Part shown: positions 10,015 through 19,386 of the stretch, piece after piece | Layout of the letters: every line of letters begins with the position of its first letter | Numbering within the stretch: the stretch's first letter is position 1 | Assembly (NCBI GenBank): GCA_022790855.1 | Contig: JAAVYA010000028.1 | Span: forward strand, 62,001-126,000 | Length of the DNA stretch: 64,000 nucleotides | Reading direction: 5' to 3' | DNA from: Lachnospiraceae bacterium | GTDB lineage: Bacteria > Bacillota > Clostridia > Lachnospirales > Lachnospiraceae | Made by a program: the position numbers and the translations under genes | Notes under the pieces: model-generated | The model's input: the letters and a program-made list of their open reading frames with translations, nothing else | Databases searched by the model: none | What the model was told of the DNA's origin: nothing

Positions 10015-11370
10015 TTATATTACAAAGATGCCCAAGGCGTTTAGGATAGAGGAAACCAGAATAATGATCAGGCAAACTGGCGCTATGTATTTTATCATTA
10101 CTACAAATAATTTTTCTCGTTTAAAAGGAGAATTCAGCTTAATTTCATCAGATATGGTTTTGGGTTTGATGACATAACCGATAAAAATACAAGTGAAAAA
10201 TGCAACAATCGGCATCAAGACACTATTGCTGATAAAATCAAAAAAGTCTAAAAAGCTCATTCCCATAGGCTGAATCCCGGACCATGCTCCAAAGCCCAGA
10301 GAAGAAGGAAGAGCTACTGCCAGAGCAAACAAGGATACAATGATCGTGGCGAGCCTGCGGTTCCAATGCAGTCTGTCGCAGGTGATAGATACGATGGTTT
10401 CCATCAAGGAGATGGAGGAGGTTAATGCGGCAAACAGCACCAATATAAAAAACAATATACCAATAATCGTTCCAAAGGGCATAGACATAAATACTTTGGG
10501 TAAGGTAACAAACATCAGTCCCGGTCCTGCATTGATGGCAGAAGCATCTCCGCCGCTAAATACAAACACGGCCGGTACAATCATCATTCCGGCAAAAAAT
10601 GCAATGCCTGTATCAAATATTTCGATTTGGGACACAGACTTCTCTAAATTCACATCTTTTTTCATATAGGATCCATAAGTGATCATAATTCCCATGGCCA
10701 GGGACATGGAATAAAAGAGCTGGCCCATGGCTCCTACTACCGTAGTAATAGAAAAATGTGTGAAATCTGGTTTGAGATAGTAAATAATCCCTGCGGACGC
10801 ACCGGGCAGAGTGACGGAATAGATGGCAATACCCACTGTCAAGATCACCAGAAGGGGCATCAGAACTTTACTGACCTTTTCCACACCTTTTTCCACACCC
10901 AGGAATACAACAATGGCGGTACCCAGTATAAAAACAGATTGCCACAGGATGGGTTGGCCGGTTTGGCTGATAAAGCCTTCAAAATAGCCGTCCTGGGCGG
11001 CAGATTGGGAATGTCCGGTGAGAAAAGCGGTAAAATATTTAAACACCCAGCCCCCAATTACACAATAATAAGGCATAATAATAATAGGAACCAGTGCGGC
11101 AAAATATCCTACAAATGTATATTTGCTGTTTAGTTTTTTAAATGCACCGATGGCGCTGAGCCCGGTTTTGCGTCCCAAAGCCACTTCGCCGATCATCAAT
11201 GTGAAACCAAAAGTTACGGCAAGAATCAGATAGACTAATAAAAAGATTCCGCCTCCATATTTTGCAGCTAAGTAAGGAAAACGCCAGAGATTTCCCAGGC
11301 CTACGGCAGAACCGGCCGCGGCGAGGACAAAACCTAGTTTTCCGGAAAAGCTACTTCGTTTTTTCTCCAT
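10015..11370 (-). CDS. Sodium-dependent transporter, NSS/SNF family
   Basis: N-term 'FSGKLGFVLAAAGSAVGLGNLWRFPYLAAKYGGGIFLLVYL' is the NSS signature; ~11-12 TM. Confidence 0.92.
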   Translation of the reverse strand: MEKKRSSFSGKLGFVLAAAGSAVGLGNLWRFPYLAAKYGGGIFLLVYLILAVTFGFTLMIGEVALGRKTGLSAIGAFKKLNSKYTFVGYFAALVPIIIMPYYCVIGGWVFKYFTAFLTGHSQSAAQDGYFEGFISQTGQPILWQSVFILGTAIVVFLGVEKGVEKVSKVLMPLLVILTVGIAIYSVTLPGASAGIIYYLKPDFTHFSITTVVGAMGQLFYSMSLAMGIMITYGSYMKKDVNLEKSVSQIEIFDTGIAFFAGMMIVPAVFVFSGGDASAINAGPGLMFVTLPKVFMSMPFGTIIGILFFILVLFAALTSSISLMETIVSITCDRLHWNRRLATIIVSLFALAVALPSSLGFGAWSGIQPMGMSFLDFFDFISNSVLMPIVAFFTCIFIGYVIKPKTISDEIKLNSPFKREKLFVVMIKYIAPVCLIIILVSSILNALGIFVI

Positions 11371-11497
11371 GAAAAAGACCCCTCTCTTATGTTTGTTTTA
11401 TACAGCCGCAGAGGATTGATAGCAGGCTGCACATAGATTAGTATAGTATATTGAGAAGGGTTTGTAAAATAGAAATATAATGGTATCTTACTTTTTT

Positions 11498-12364
11498 CTA
11501 TTGGGGAGTTTTGTATACGCCGATTCCAAGGGCTCCTATCCCAAGATGGCAGGCAATACTGCAGGAAAGAGGATAATATTCTATTGGGTGTTCCGGAAAG
11601 GCAGCCTGTACCAGGGCCATCCATTGTCTGGCGTCTTCTTCTTGCTCCAGCGTTCCGGCAGTTGCGATGGTAAGCAGGTGGGAAGGTATTTGGGAAAAAC
11701 GGTTCGTAATATCTTCTTGAATTGCTTCAATCATTTTCTTTTCGCATTGCTTGATACCTCGGACCTTTGCGTAAGCGTCCAATTTCCCGCCTTGAATGGT
11801 CAGTACAGGTTTTATATTCAGAACATTGGCTATGGCAGCGGCTGAGGGTGTAATCCGCCCGCTTTTTTTCAAGTACTTTAAAGAATTTACAGTCAGATAA
11901 ATGCTGGCCTCATAGGCGCTGCGTTCCAGGGATTCCTTAATTTCAAGAGCCGTATATCCCTGGTTAGCCATAATCTTCCCCTCTAAAACAGAAGCCATCA
12001 AAGTGACGGAAATCCGATGATTGTCTACTACTTGAATTTTAGAACCATATTCTTTGGCAAGCTGAACCGCATTGTGGCAGGAGCCGCTTAATTCACTGGA
12101 CATAGGAATATGTACAATTTCGTCATAACCATTTTGCAATATTTCGTCCCACATGTCGGTTACAGAGCCTGGTGACGGCTGAGAGGAAGAAATATCCCTG
12201 TCGCTGCGCATGGCTTCATAAAGCTGTTCGTGTGTGATATCCACTTCTTCCAGGTAACTATTCCCATCTACAATGACAGGCATGGGGAGGACAAAAATGC
12301 CTGCTTTTTTTCCTTCTTCTGTTGTGATGCCGCTGTTTGTATCTGTTGAAATCGCTGTTTTCAT
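11498..12364 (-). CDS. DegV family (fatty-acid-binding) protein
   Basis: TDTNSGITTEEGKKAGIFVLPMPVIVDGNSYLE...DISSSQPSPG motif typical of DegV. Confidence 0.9.
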   Translation of the reverse strand: MKTAISTDTNSGITTEEGKKAGIFVLPMPVIVDGNSYLEEVDITHEQLYEAMRSDRDISSSQPSPGSVTDMWDEILQNGYDEIVHIPMSSELSGSCHNAVQLAKEYGSKIQVVDNHRISVTLMASVLEGKIMANQGYTALEIKESLERSAYEASIYLTVNSLKYLKKSGRITPSAAAIANVLNIKPVLTIQGGKLDAYAKVRGIKQCEKKMIEAIQEDITNRFSQIPSHLLTIATAGTLEQEEDARQWMALVQAAFPEHPIEYYPLSCSIACHLGIGALGIGVYKTPQ

Positions 12365-12418
12365 AATATTCTCCTTATTATGGGAATCAAGCTTATGTAC
12401 GGCAGAGTTGAAATTTTG

Positions 12419-12446
12419 TTGACAATCCCATTAGTTTTGCTAAAAT
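12419..12446 (+). promoter_or_regulatory. Putative sigma-A promoter upstream of TetR-type gene
   Basis: TTGACA-N16-TAAAAT. Confidence 0.5.
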
Positions 12447-12566
12447 AATGTGAAACAACTGTATCATATTGTATCATTTCCCACAAGGGAGCAATCTGGT
12501 ACAAAACAGGCGATATTGTGTCAGATAGTTAAATAATGTTAAGAATATAGAAGGAGCGGCAAATTT

Positions 12567-13103
12567 ATGGATAAAAGAAAGGAAGCAAACAGGCGGGTGA
12601 AAAGCAGTATTACGGAAGCGCTATTATCATTGATGTATCAAAAAAGTTTTTCTGACATATCTATCACGGAACTGATTCAGACTGCAAATGTCGCCAGGAC
12701 GTCTTTTTACCGAAATTATGAATCCAAGGAGGATGTGTTGATTACACTGATCGGGGATGTGCTGGATCAATTTAAAGAAGTGATTGAATTTGAAGAAGAT
12801 GATTATTATACATATCAAAATATTTTAAGGAGTTTTGAATTCTTTGAGCAATATAAAAGCTACGTATTGGATCTGTACCTATTTGGATATGGATCCATAT
12901 TATTAGAAAAACTGAACCAATTCCATGAGGAGGTAGCGGGATCCATGCCTTATAGTTCTATTGAACGCTACCAGATCTATATGTATATGGGGGCTTTGTT
13001 TAATACGGCGATCGTATGGCTCAGAGGCGGAACAAAAGAACGGGCGGGAGATATTGCAGGCATGTTCTGTGATGTATGGGGAATTCCGAGAAATAAAAAA
13101 TGA
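12567..13103 (+). CDS. TetR/AcrR family transcriptional regulator
   Basis: N-term HTH 'ITEALLSLMYQKSFSDISITELIQTANVARTSFYRNYESKEDVL'. Confidence 0.88.
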   Translation: MDKRKEANRRVKSSITEALLSLMYQKSFSDISITELIQTANVARTSFYRNYESKEDVLITLIGDVLDQFKEVIEFEEDDYYTYQNILRSFEFFEQYKSYVLDLYLFGYGSILLEKLNQFHEEVAGSMPYSSIERYQIYMYMGALFNTAIVWLRGGTKERAGDIAGMFCDVWGIPRNKK

Positions 13104-13152
13104 ATAGATATCCTCAGCGTACAAGGAGATATACGCCTTCTAATAAAGAAGG

Positions 13153-13179
13153 AAAGCGCTGCCAAAGGCAACGCTTTTT
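13153..13179 (+). terminator. Intrinsic terminator after TetR gene
   Basis: aaagcgctgcc-aaa-ggcaacgctttttg. Confidence 0.7.
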
Positions 13180-13454
13180 GGGGGGAGTAAATTTATGAAA
13201 TGCTCGTGTTCCCGAAAGAAGGAACACATCAAATAAAAGGAACTACTAATATCTGACAAAAACAGTATACGAAGAAAATGTGTGCAAAGTATGGATATTT
13301 TCTAAAAGAATCATGAAGAAGTTTAAAAAATTTCTAAAGAGTGTGTAAATCTTTTTTATGTATTTCGTGAATCAAACGATAGATTGTGCTTTTTTTCCGG
13401 GCTTGTTTTTGATATAATGGTATAACTTACTAAGGGAAAGGAGTATTTAAAATT

Positions 13455-14570
13455 ATGAGTAAATCGAAAGTTTATTTTACCAGCTTTAAAACCAGTTATA
13501 CGGAGAACATACCTCAGAAGCTGCAGCGTTTGATCACAACGGCTGGAATTGGGAATATTGATTTTACAGACAAGTATGCAGCCATTAAGATTCATTTTGG
13601 GGAATTGGGGAATCTGGCGTTTCTTCGCCCAAACTATGCCAAGGCTGTGGTAGATGTGGTAAAGAAGCAGGGGGGCAAAGCATTTTTAACAGATTGTAAT
13701 ACACTATATGTAGGCAGTCGTAAAAATGCCCTGGATCATTTGGATACTGCTTATGAAAACGGCTTTACACCTTTTTCCACCGGATGCCATGTGCTGATCG
13801 CCGATGGATTAAAGGGAACGGACGAGGTTTTAGTGCCGGTGGATGGAGAGTATGTGACAGAGGCCAAAATCGGCTGTGCGCTGATGGACGCAGATATCCT
13901 GATTTCCCTGACACATTTTAAAGGCCATGAAGCAACCGGATTTGGAGGGGCCTTGAAAAATATTGGTATGGGAGGCGGTTCTAGAGCCGGAAAAATGGAA
14001 ATGCACAGTGAGGGCAAACCCCAGGTAAATCAGGAAAATTGTATTGGCTGCGGCATGTGTACCAGGGTCTGCGCCCATGAAGGCGTAACTGTTACAGAAA
14101 AAAAAGCTTCCATTGACCATAACAAATGCGTTGGCTGCGGCCGTTGTATAGGCGTCTGCCCCAAGGATGCCGTACAGCCGGGATTTGATGCCAGCAATGA
14201 TGTCCTGAATTATAAAATTGCAGAATACACCAAAGCCATTTGCCAGGAGCGTCCCTGCTTTCATATTTCTATTATCTGCGATGTGTCGCCTAATTGCGAT
14301 TGCCATGCGGAAAATGATATTCCGATTATTCCTAATGTGGGTATGTTTGCATCCTTTGATCCGGTAGCGTTGGATGTGGCATGCGCAGATGCCTGCAATC
14401 AGCAGCCTGTTATTTCCGGCAGTATACTTGCAGATCACAAAGCCCATGACAAGGAAGAAGGCCATGACCACTTCCATGTAACCCATCCCGATACTAACTG
14501 GCGTTCTTGCGTAGAGCACGCCCAGAAAATCGGTCTTGGATCCATGGAATATGAATTGATAGAAATTTAA
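13455..14570 (+). CDS. DUF362 domain protein with 2x[4Fe-4S] ferredoxin motifs
   Basis: DUF362-like N-terminus; two CxxCxxC(x3-4)C clusters 'CIGCGMCTRVC' and 'CVGCGRCIGVCP'. Confidence 0.88.
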   Translation: MSKSKVYFTSFKTSYTENIPQKLQRLITTAGIGNIDFTDKYAAIKIHFGELGNLAFLRPNYAKAVVDVVKKQGGKAFLTDCNTLYVGSRKNALDHLDTAYENGFTPFSTGCHVLIADGLKGTDEVLVPVDGEYVTEAKIGCALMDADILISLTHFKGHEATGFGGALKNIGMGGGSRAGKMEMHSEGKPQVNQENCIGCGMCTRVCAHEGVTVTEKKASIDHNKCVGCGRCIGVCPKDAVQPGFDASNDVLNYKIAEYTKAICQERPCFHISIICDVSPNCDCHAENDIPIIPNVGMFASFDPVALDVACADACNQQPVISGSILADHKAHDKEEGHDHFHVTHPDTNWRSCVEHAQKIGLGSMEYELIEI

Positions 14571-14585
14571 GGAGCGAAGGAGCGC

Positions 14586-16544
14586 ATGAAACAAAGATGG
14601 AAAAAAGGGCTGGGAGCTATGCTTGGCCTGTTGATTTGTCTGCTGCTGGCAGCAGGGCTTGGGAATGTGATCCAGGCAGAAGAACCGCCAAAGGAGATGA
14701 CGGTGGTGTTTACCCATGATCTTCACTCCCACCTGGATAGCTTTATGGCTGCCCTGGATGGGGAGGAACAGGAGGTGGGAGGCTTTGCCCGCATCAAGAC
14801 ATTTATTGATGAGGCAAGGGAAGAAGATGAGCACACCCTAGCGCTGGATGGCGGGGACTTTTCCATGGGAACCTTATATCAGGCAGTATATGAGACTCAG
14901 GCGGCCGAGCTTCGGATGCTGGGATACCTGGGGATGGATGTTACTACCATGGGAAACCATGAATTTGATTACCGGACCACAGGACTGAACCGTATGCTCC
15001 AGAGCGCCATGAAAAGTAATGATGAACTGCCGGCTTTCGTACTTTGTAATGTAGACTGGGAGGCAAGCTTGGCACAGGGAATCCCAGAAGTAGAAGAATT
15101 GAAGGAAACCTTTGATCAATATGGCATTGCGCCCTATGTCATGTTAGACAAAGGAGATATCAGGGTGGCAGTACTTGGTGTTTTTGGTAAAGATGCTTTG
15201 GAATGCGCTCCTACCTGCGAACTGATCTTTCAGGATCCGGTTCAGGCAGTAAAAGAGACGGTAACTCAAATACGTGAAAAAGAAGAAGCCGATCTGATTG
15301 TCTGCGTGTCTCACAGCGGTACTTGGCCAGAGGCGGATAAATCTGAAGATGAGATTCTGGCAAAAGAAGTACCGGAACTGGATCTGATCGTCAGCGGACA
15401 TACACATACGGCTTTAGATGCTCCTATTGTCCATGGAAACACTGCCATAGTCTCAACTGGAGAATATGGAATACGCGCCGGTAAGCTTCGGATGGAGCAG
15501 ACGGCAGAAGGGCGCTGGGAAGTCAAGGAATATCAGCTGGCAGCCATGACAAAAGATGTGGAGGAGGATTCGGGAGCCCGCACGAAGATGAAAGACCTTG
15601 GAGCCACAATAGACAAAGATTATTTGGAGCAGTTCGGGTATACCAAAGAGCAGGTATTGGCATATAATCCCTGGAAAAACCCGACGCTTCAGGAAATCTC
15701 CGATGTTTTTGGTGAGAACGGATATACTAACCTGTTGGCAGATGCTTATCGGGACACCCTGAATAAACTGCCGGAGATGGCTGAAGATCCCGTGGATGTG
15801 GCCGTAGTGCCATCCGGCGTCATACGGGATGTATTTGCAGAAAAAAGTGATGTTACGGTATCCGATGTGTTTAATGCATTTTCACTGGGGATTGGACCGG
15901 ATGGAGTGCCGGGATATCCTTTGATTAGTATTTACCTTACTGGTGCGGAATTAAAAACGGCGGCAGAGGTGGATGCTTCTATCTCCCCGATGATGCCCAC
16001 AGCACAGCTCTTTATGAGCGGGCTGAATTATACCTTGAACCCAAACCGCTTGATTTTAAACAAGGTTACAAAAGCCTCTCTTAGCGATATGGAGGGAAAT
16101 GAAATCCCGTTGGAGGACGATAAGCTGTACCGGGTAGTGGCGGATCTTTATAGCGGCCAGATGTTAGGCGCAGTAACGGACATGTCCTATGGGATTTTAT
16201 CCATCGTACCCAAGGATGCCCAAGGGAATCCTGTAGAAGACCTGGAGGATTATATAGTATATGACAATGGACAGGAGATGAAAGCCTGGGTTGCCATTGC
16301 CCGCTATGTGGAATCCATGGGAGATGATCAGGGGGAGATTTCAGAATATTACAGCCAGACCAGAGCACGTAAAGTGATTGATGATGATAAGAGCATAGGA
16401 GCATTTTTACGAAATCCCAATAAAATTGCCCTGATCATGGCAGGAATTCTTCTTGCAGTAATTGTCCTCTTGGTTCTTCTGATCATCGGGATTGTGAAAT
16501 TGGTGAAGTACATTCGGAGAAAACGAAGAGATTGTTTCCGTTAA
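14586..16544 (+). CDS. Bifunctional metallophosphatase / 5'-nucleotidase, membrane-anchored
   Basis: Signal peptide; 'VVFTHDLHSHLD', 'TTMGNHEFDY', 'SGHTHTALDAPIVHGNTAIVSTG'; C-terminal TM + basic tail. Confidence 0.92.
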   Translation: MKQRWKKGLGAMLGLLICLLLAAGLGNVIQAEEPPKEMTVVFTHDLHSHLDSFMAALDGEEQEVGGFARIKTFIDEAREEDEHTLALDGGDFSMGTLYQAVYETQAAELRMLGYLGMDVTTMGNHEFDYRTTGLNRMLQSAMKSNDELPAFVLCNVDWEASLAQGIPEVEELKETFDQYGIAPYVMLDKGDIRVAVLGVFGKDALECAPTCELIFQDPVQAVKETVTQIREKEEADLIVCVSHSGTWPEADKSEDEILAKEVPELDLIVSGHTHTALDAPIVHGNTAIVSTGEYGIRAGKLRMEQTAEGRWEVKEYQLAAMTKDVEEDSGARTKMKDLGATIDKDYLEQFGYTKEQVLAYNPWKNPTLQEISDVFGENGYTNLLADAYRDTLNKLPEMAEDPVDVAVVPSGVIRDVFAEKSDVTVSDVFNAFSLGIGPDGVPGYPLISIYLTGAELKTAAEVDASISPMMPTAQLFMSGLNYTLNPNRLILNKVTKASLSDMEGNEIPLEDDKLYRVVADLYSGQMLGAVTDMSYGILSIVPKDAQGNPVEDLEDYIVYDNGQEMKAWVAIARYVESMGDDQGEISEYYSQTRARKVIDDDKSIGAFLRNPNKIALIMAGILLAVIVLLVLLIIGIVKLVKYIRRKRRDCFR

Positions 16545-16589
16545 AAATCTAACGCTTGCATTTTTTCAGATGGAATGCTACCATATACA

Positions 16590-16726
16590 AAAGGTGCGCG
16601 GATAGGAACAGCCTTACCGCAAACCCTATACAATCGGCTAACCACAAGGGATACCTGAAGGGAAAGGCATAGCGTAGACAGGATCATTCTGCCTTCATAC
16701 CCTTTTGCGGTATGGAGGCATTTTTC
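16590..16726 (+). ncRNA. Structured leader RNA with terminator and overlapping anti-terminator upstream of hydE (riboswitch-like candidate, class unknown)
   Basis: Terminator stem gccttcatacc(16691-16701)/ggtatggaggc(16709-16719)+ATTTTTC; mutually exclusive pairing aaggca(16664-16669)/tgcctt(16690-16695); several further complementary segments upstream. Confidence 0.5.
16691..16726 (+). terminator. Intrinsic terminator inside hydE leader
   Basis: 11-bp stem (one G-U), 7-nt loop, followed by ATTTTTC. Confidence 0.75.
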
Positions 16727-16792
16727 ATGGATTGAGAAAATGCTGCCCGACAGAAACTTGTGGATCGATGAAAGGAGTTGAAATAGGCATTC

Positions 16793-17845
16793 ATGAAGAA
16801 CGCCCTGTCTCTGATAGAAAAATTGAACCAGGAAAAAAAACTGGAAATGGAAGAATGGATATTTCTAATAGAAAATCGCAGGGAAAAGATTGCGGAAACA
16901 CTTTTTGCTTTGGCCAGAGATATCCAAAAGCAACACTTTGGAAACAAGATTTATACCAGAGGACTGATCGAGTATACAAATTATTGTAAAAATAACTGCT
17001 ATTACTGCGGGATTCGCAGAGATAACAAATCTGTGGAGCGATACCGGCTGACAGTCGAAGAAATATTGGATTGCTGCAGGAGGGGATATGCCCTGGGCTT
17101 TCGGACCTTTGTACTGCAGGGGGGAGAGGATGGGTATGATACAGATGAGAGGGTGGAAGAGATCATCCGTTCCGTGAAACAACGCTATCCGGACTGTGCC
17201 ATTACCCTGTCATTGGGAGAACGCTCCTATAAAAGTTATCTGCGGCTGTATCAAGCAGGGGCAGACCGTTATCTGCTGCGTCATGAAACAGCCCAGAAGG
17301 AGCACTATGAAATTTTGCATCCGCCAGAATTATCAGAGGCTAATCGAAAACAATGCTTGTACAATTTAAAGAAAATCGGGTATCAAACCGGTACAGGTTT
17401 TATGGTTGGCTCTCCCGGCCAGACCCCGCAAAGCTTGGCCGAAGATTTGATATTTATACAGGAACTGAATCCTCATATGGTGGGGATCGGCCCCTTTGTA
17501 CCCCACCATGAAACACCTTTTGCCAAGGAAAAAGGGGGAACCGTGGAACTGACGCTTTATATGCTGGGACTTTTACGGGTGATGCTGCCCAATGTGTTAT
17601 TGCCTGCCACTACGGCCTTAGGCACCATAGATCCCAGAGGGAGAGAAAAAGGAATTTTGGCAGGAGCCAATGTGGTGATGCCGAATCTTTCGCCCCTGGG
17701 CGTGAGAAAAAAATATGAACTGTATGACAATAAGATCTGCACCGGTGAGGAGGCGGCGGAGTGTCGCCAATGCCTGGCATCCAGAATGAAAGAAATAGGA
17801 TATGAACTGGTTGTGGATCGGGGAGATTATAAGGAGGAAAACTAA
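16793..17845 (+). CDS. hydE: [FeFe] hydrogenase H-cluster radical SAM maturase HydE
   Basis: Radical SAM CxxxCxxC 'TNYCKNNCYYCGIRRDN'; BioB-like fold text; directly followed by hydG. Confidence 0.9.
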   Translation: MKNALSLIEKLNQEKKLEMEEWIFLIENRREKIAETLFALARDIQKQHFGNKIYTRGLIEYTNYCKNNCYYCGIRRDNKSVERYRLTVEEILDCCRRGYALGFRTFVLQGGEDGYDTDERVEEIIRSVKQRYPDCAITLSLGERSYKSYLRLYQAGADRYLLRHETAQKEHYEILHPPELSEANRKQCLYNLKKIGYQTGTGFMVGSPGQTPQSLAEDLIFIQELNPHMVGIGPFVPHHETPFAKEKGGTVELTLYMLGLLRVMLPNVLLPATTALGTIDPRGREKGILAGANVVMPNLSPLGVRKKYELYDNKICTGEEAAECRQCLASRMKEIGYELVVDRGDYKEEN

Positions 17846-19264
17846 ATGTATAATGTAATGTCGCCAAAGGCAGAAGAATTTATCAGCCATGAGGAAATAA
17901 TGGACTGTCTGGAATACGGCCAGAAACACAAAGCAGACCGGGAATTGATTGACCGGATTTTGGAAAAAGCACGGCTGCGCAAGGGTCTTTCCCATCGGGA
18001 AGCCGTTGTGCTTTTGGACTGTGAACTGGAAGATAAGAATCAGGAGATTTATGAACTGGCGCAGCAGATTAAACAGGATTTCTATGGCAACCGTATCGTT
18101 ATGTTTGCGCCTTTATATCTTTCGAATTATTGCATCAATGGCTGTGAATATTGCCCTTATCATGCAAAAAATAAGCATATCCCAAGAAAAAAGCTGACCC
18201 AGGAAGAGATCGTAAAAGAGGTTATGGCGCTGCAGGATATGGGGCACAAGCGTCTGGCATTAGAAGCAGGAGAGGATCCGGTACATAATCCAATCGAATA
18301 TATTTTGGAATGTATTCAGACGATTTATGGTATTAAGCATAAAAACGGAGCGATCCGGCGGGTCAATGTGAACATTGCGGCTACTACGGTAGAAGAATAC
18401 CGGATGCTGAAGGAAGCGGGAATCGGCACCTATATTTTATTTCAGGAAACCTATCATAAAGAAAATTATGAGAGGCTGCATCCTACTGGGCCGAAACATG
18501 ACTATGCATATCACACGGAGGCGCATGACCGGGCTATGGACGGCGGGATTGATGATGTGGGGCTGGGCGTATTGTTTGGACTGAACAATTACCGCTATGA
18601 TTTTACCGGAATCCTAATGCATGCAGAACATTTGGAAGCCTATAAAGGAGTAGGGCCCCATACCATCAGCGTACCCAGAGTCCGGCGGGCGGATGATATT
18701 GACCCGGATGCTTTTGATGATGGTATTGATGATGATACGTTTGCCAAGCTTGTGGCTTGTATCCGGATAGCCGTCCCCTATACCGGAATGATCGTATCCA
18801 CCAGGGAAAGCCAGGCCTGCCGGGAACGGGTGCTGCATCTCGGCATTTCACAAATCAGCGGCGGATCACGCACCAGTGTGGGTGGATATGCCGATGAAGA
18901 GCCGGAAGAAGAAAGCTCCGCACAGTTTGACGTCAGTGATAACCGTACCTTAGACCAAGTAGTAAAATGGCTGATGGATATGGGATACGTTCCCTCCTTT
19001 TGTACGGCTTGCTACCGGGAGGGCCGAACCGGCGACCGGTTTATGACATTGTTGAAAAACGGACAAATTGTCAATTGCTGCCATCCCAATGCATTGATGA
19101 CCTTAAAAGAATATTTGGAGGATTATGCGTCACAAGAGACAAAAGAAGTGGGAGACGTTCTGATACGAAAGGAGTTGGACACGATTACGAATCCCGTAGT
19201 AAGGGAAAAGGTAGAAGATTATCTGGAGCATATTCAGGAAGGAAAGCGCGATTTCCGTTTTTAG
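17846..19264 (+). CDS. hydG: [FeFe] hydrogenase H-cluster radical SAM maturase HydG
   Basis: CxxxCxxC 'SNYCINGCEYCPYH'; C-terminal 'CTACYREGRTGDRFM...NCC' cluster typical of HydG. Confidence 0.93.
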   Translation: MYNVMSPKAEEFISHEEIMDCLEYGQKHKADRELIDRILEKARLRKGLSHREAVVLLDCELEDKNQEIYELAQQIKQDFYGNRIVMFAPLYLSNYCINGCEYCPYHAKNKHIPRKKLTQEEIVKEVMALQDMGHKRLALEAGEDPVHNPIEYILECIQTIYGIKHKNGAIRRVNVNIAATTVEEYRMLKEAGIGTYILFQETYHKENYERLHPTGPKHDYAYHTEAHDRAMDGGIDDVGLGVLFGLNNYRYDFTGILMHAEHLEAYKGVGPHTISVPRVRRADDIDPDAFDDGIDDDTFAKLVACIRIAVPYTGMIVSTRESQACRERVLHLGISQISGGSRTSVGGYADEEPEEESSAQFDVSDNRTLDQVVKWLMDMGYVPSFCTACYREGRTGDRFMTLLKNGQIVNCCHPNALMTLKEYLEDYASQETKEVGDVLIRKELDTITNPVVREKVEDYLEHIQEGKRDFRF

Positions 19265-19386
19265 ATCATAAAAAGGGCGCCTCGGAGAAAAAAATACAAT
19301 TCCTGTGAACTTTTCATTGCAGGGAATAATGAATTTTGCTACACTGTACATGATGATTGAGAGACGAGGGATAGAGGAGCGAAGAC

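Noticed and set aside
13830-14834. 334-aa minus-strand ORF
   Set aside because: Fully antisense to the DUF362/ferredoxin gene and start of the 5'-nucleotidase gene, composition is Cys/His-rich noise typical of antisense frames, no RBS logic.
16590-16690. Assignment of the hydE leader to TPP, c-di-GMP or cobalamin riboswitch
   Set aside because: Fragments such as 'cctgaagg' or 'gcaaacc' superficially recall these classes, but the conserved cores are not present in the right order.
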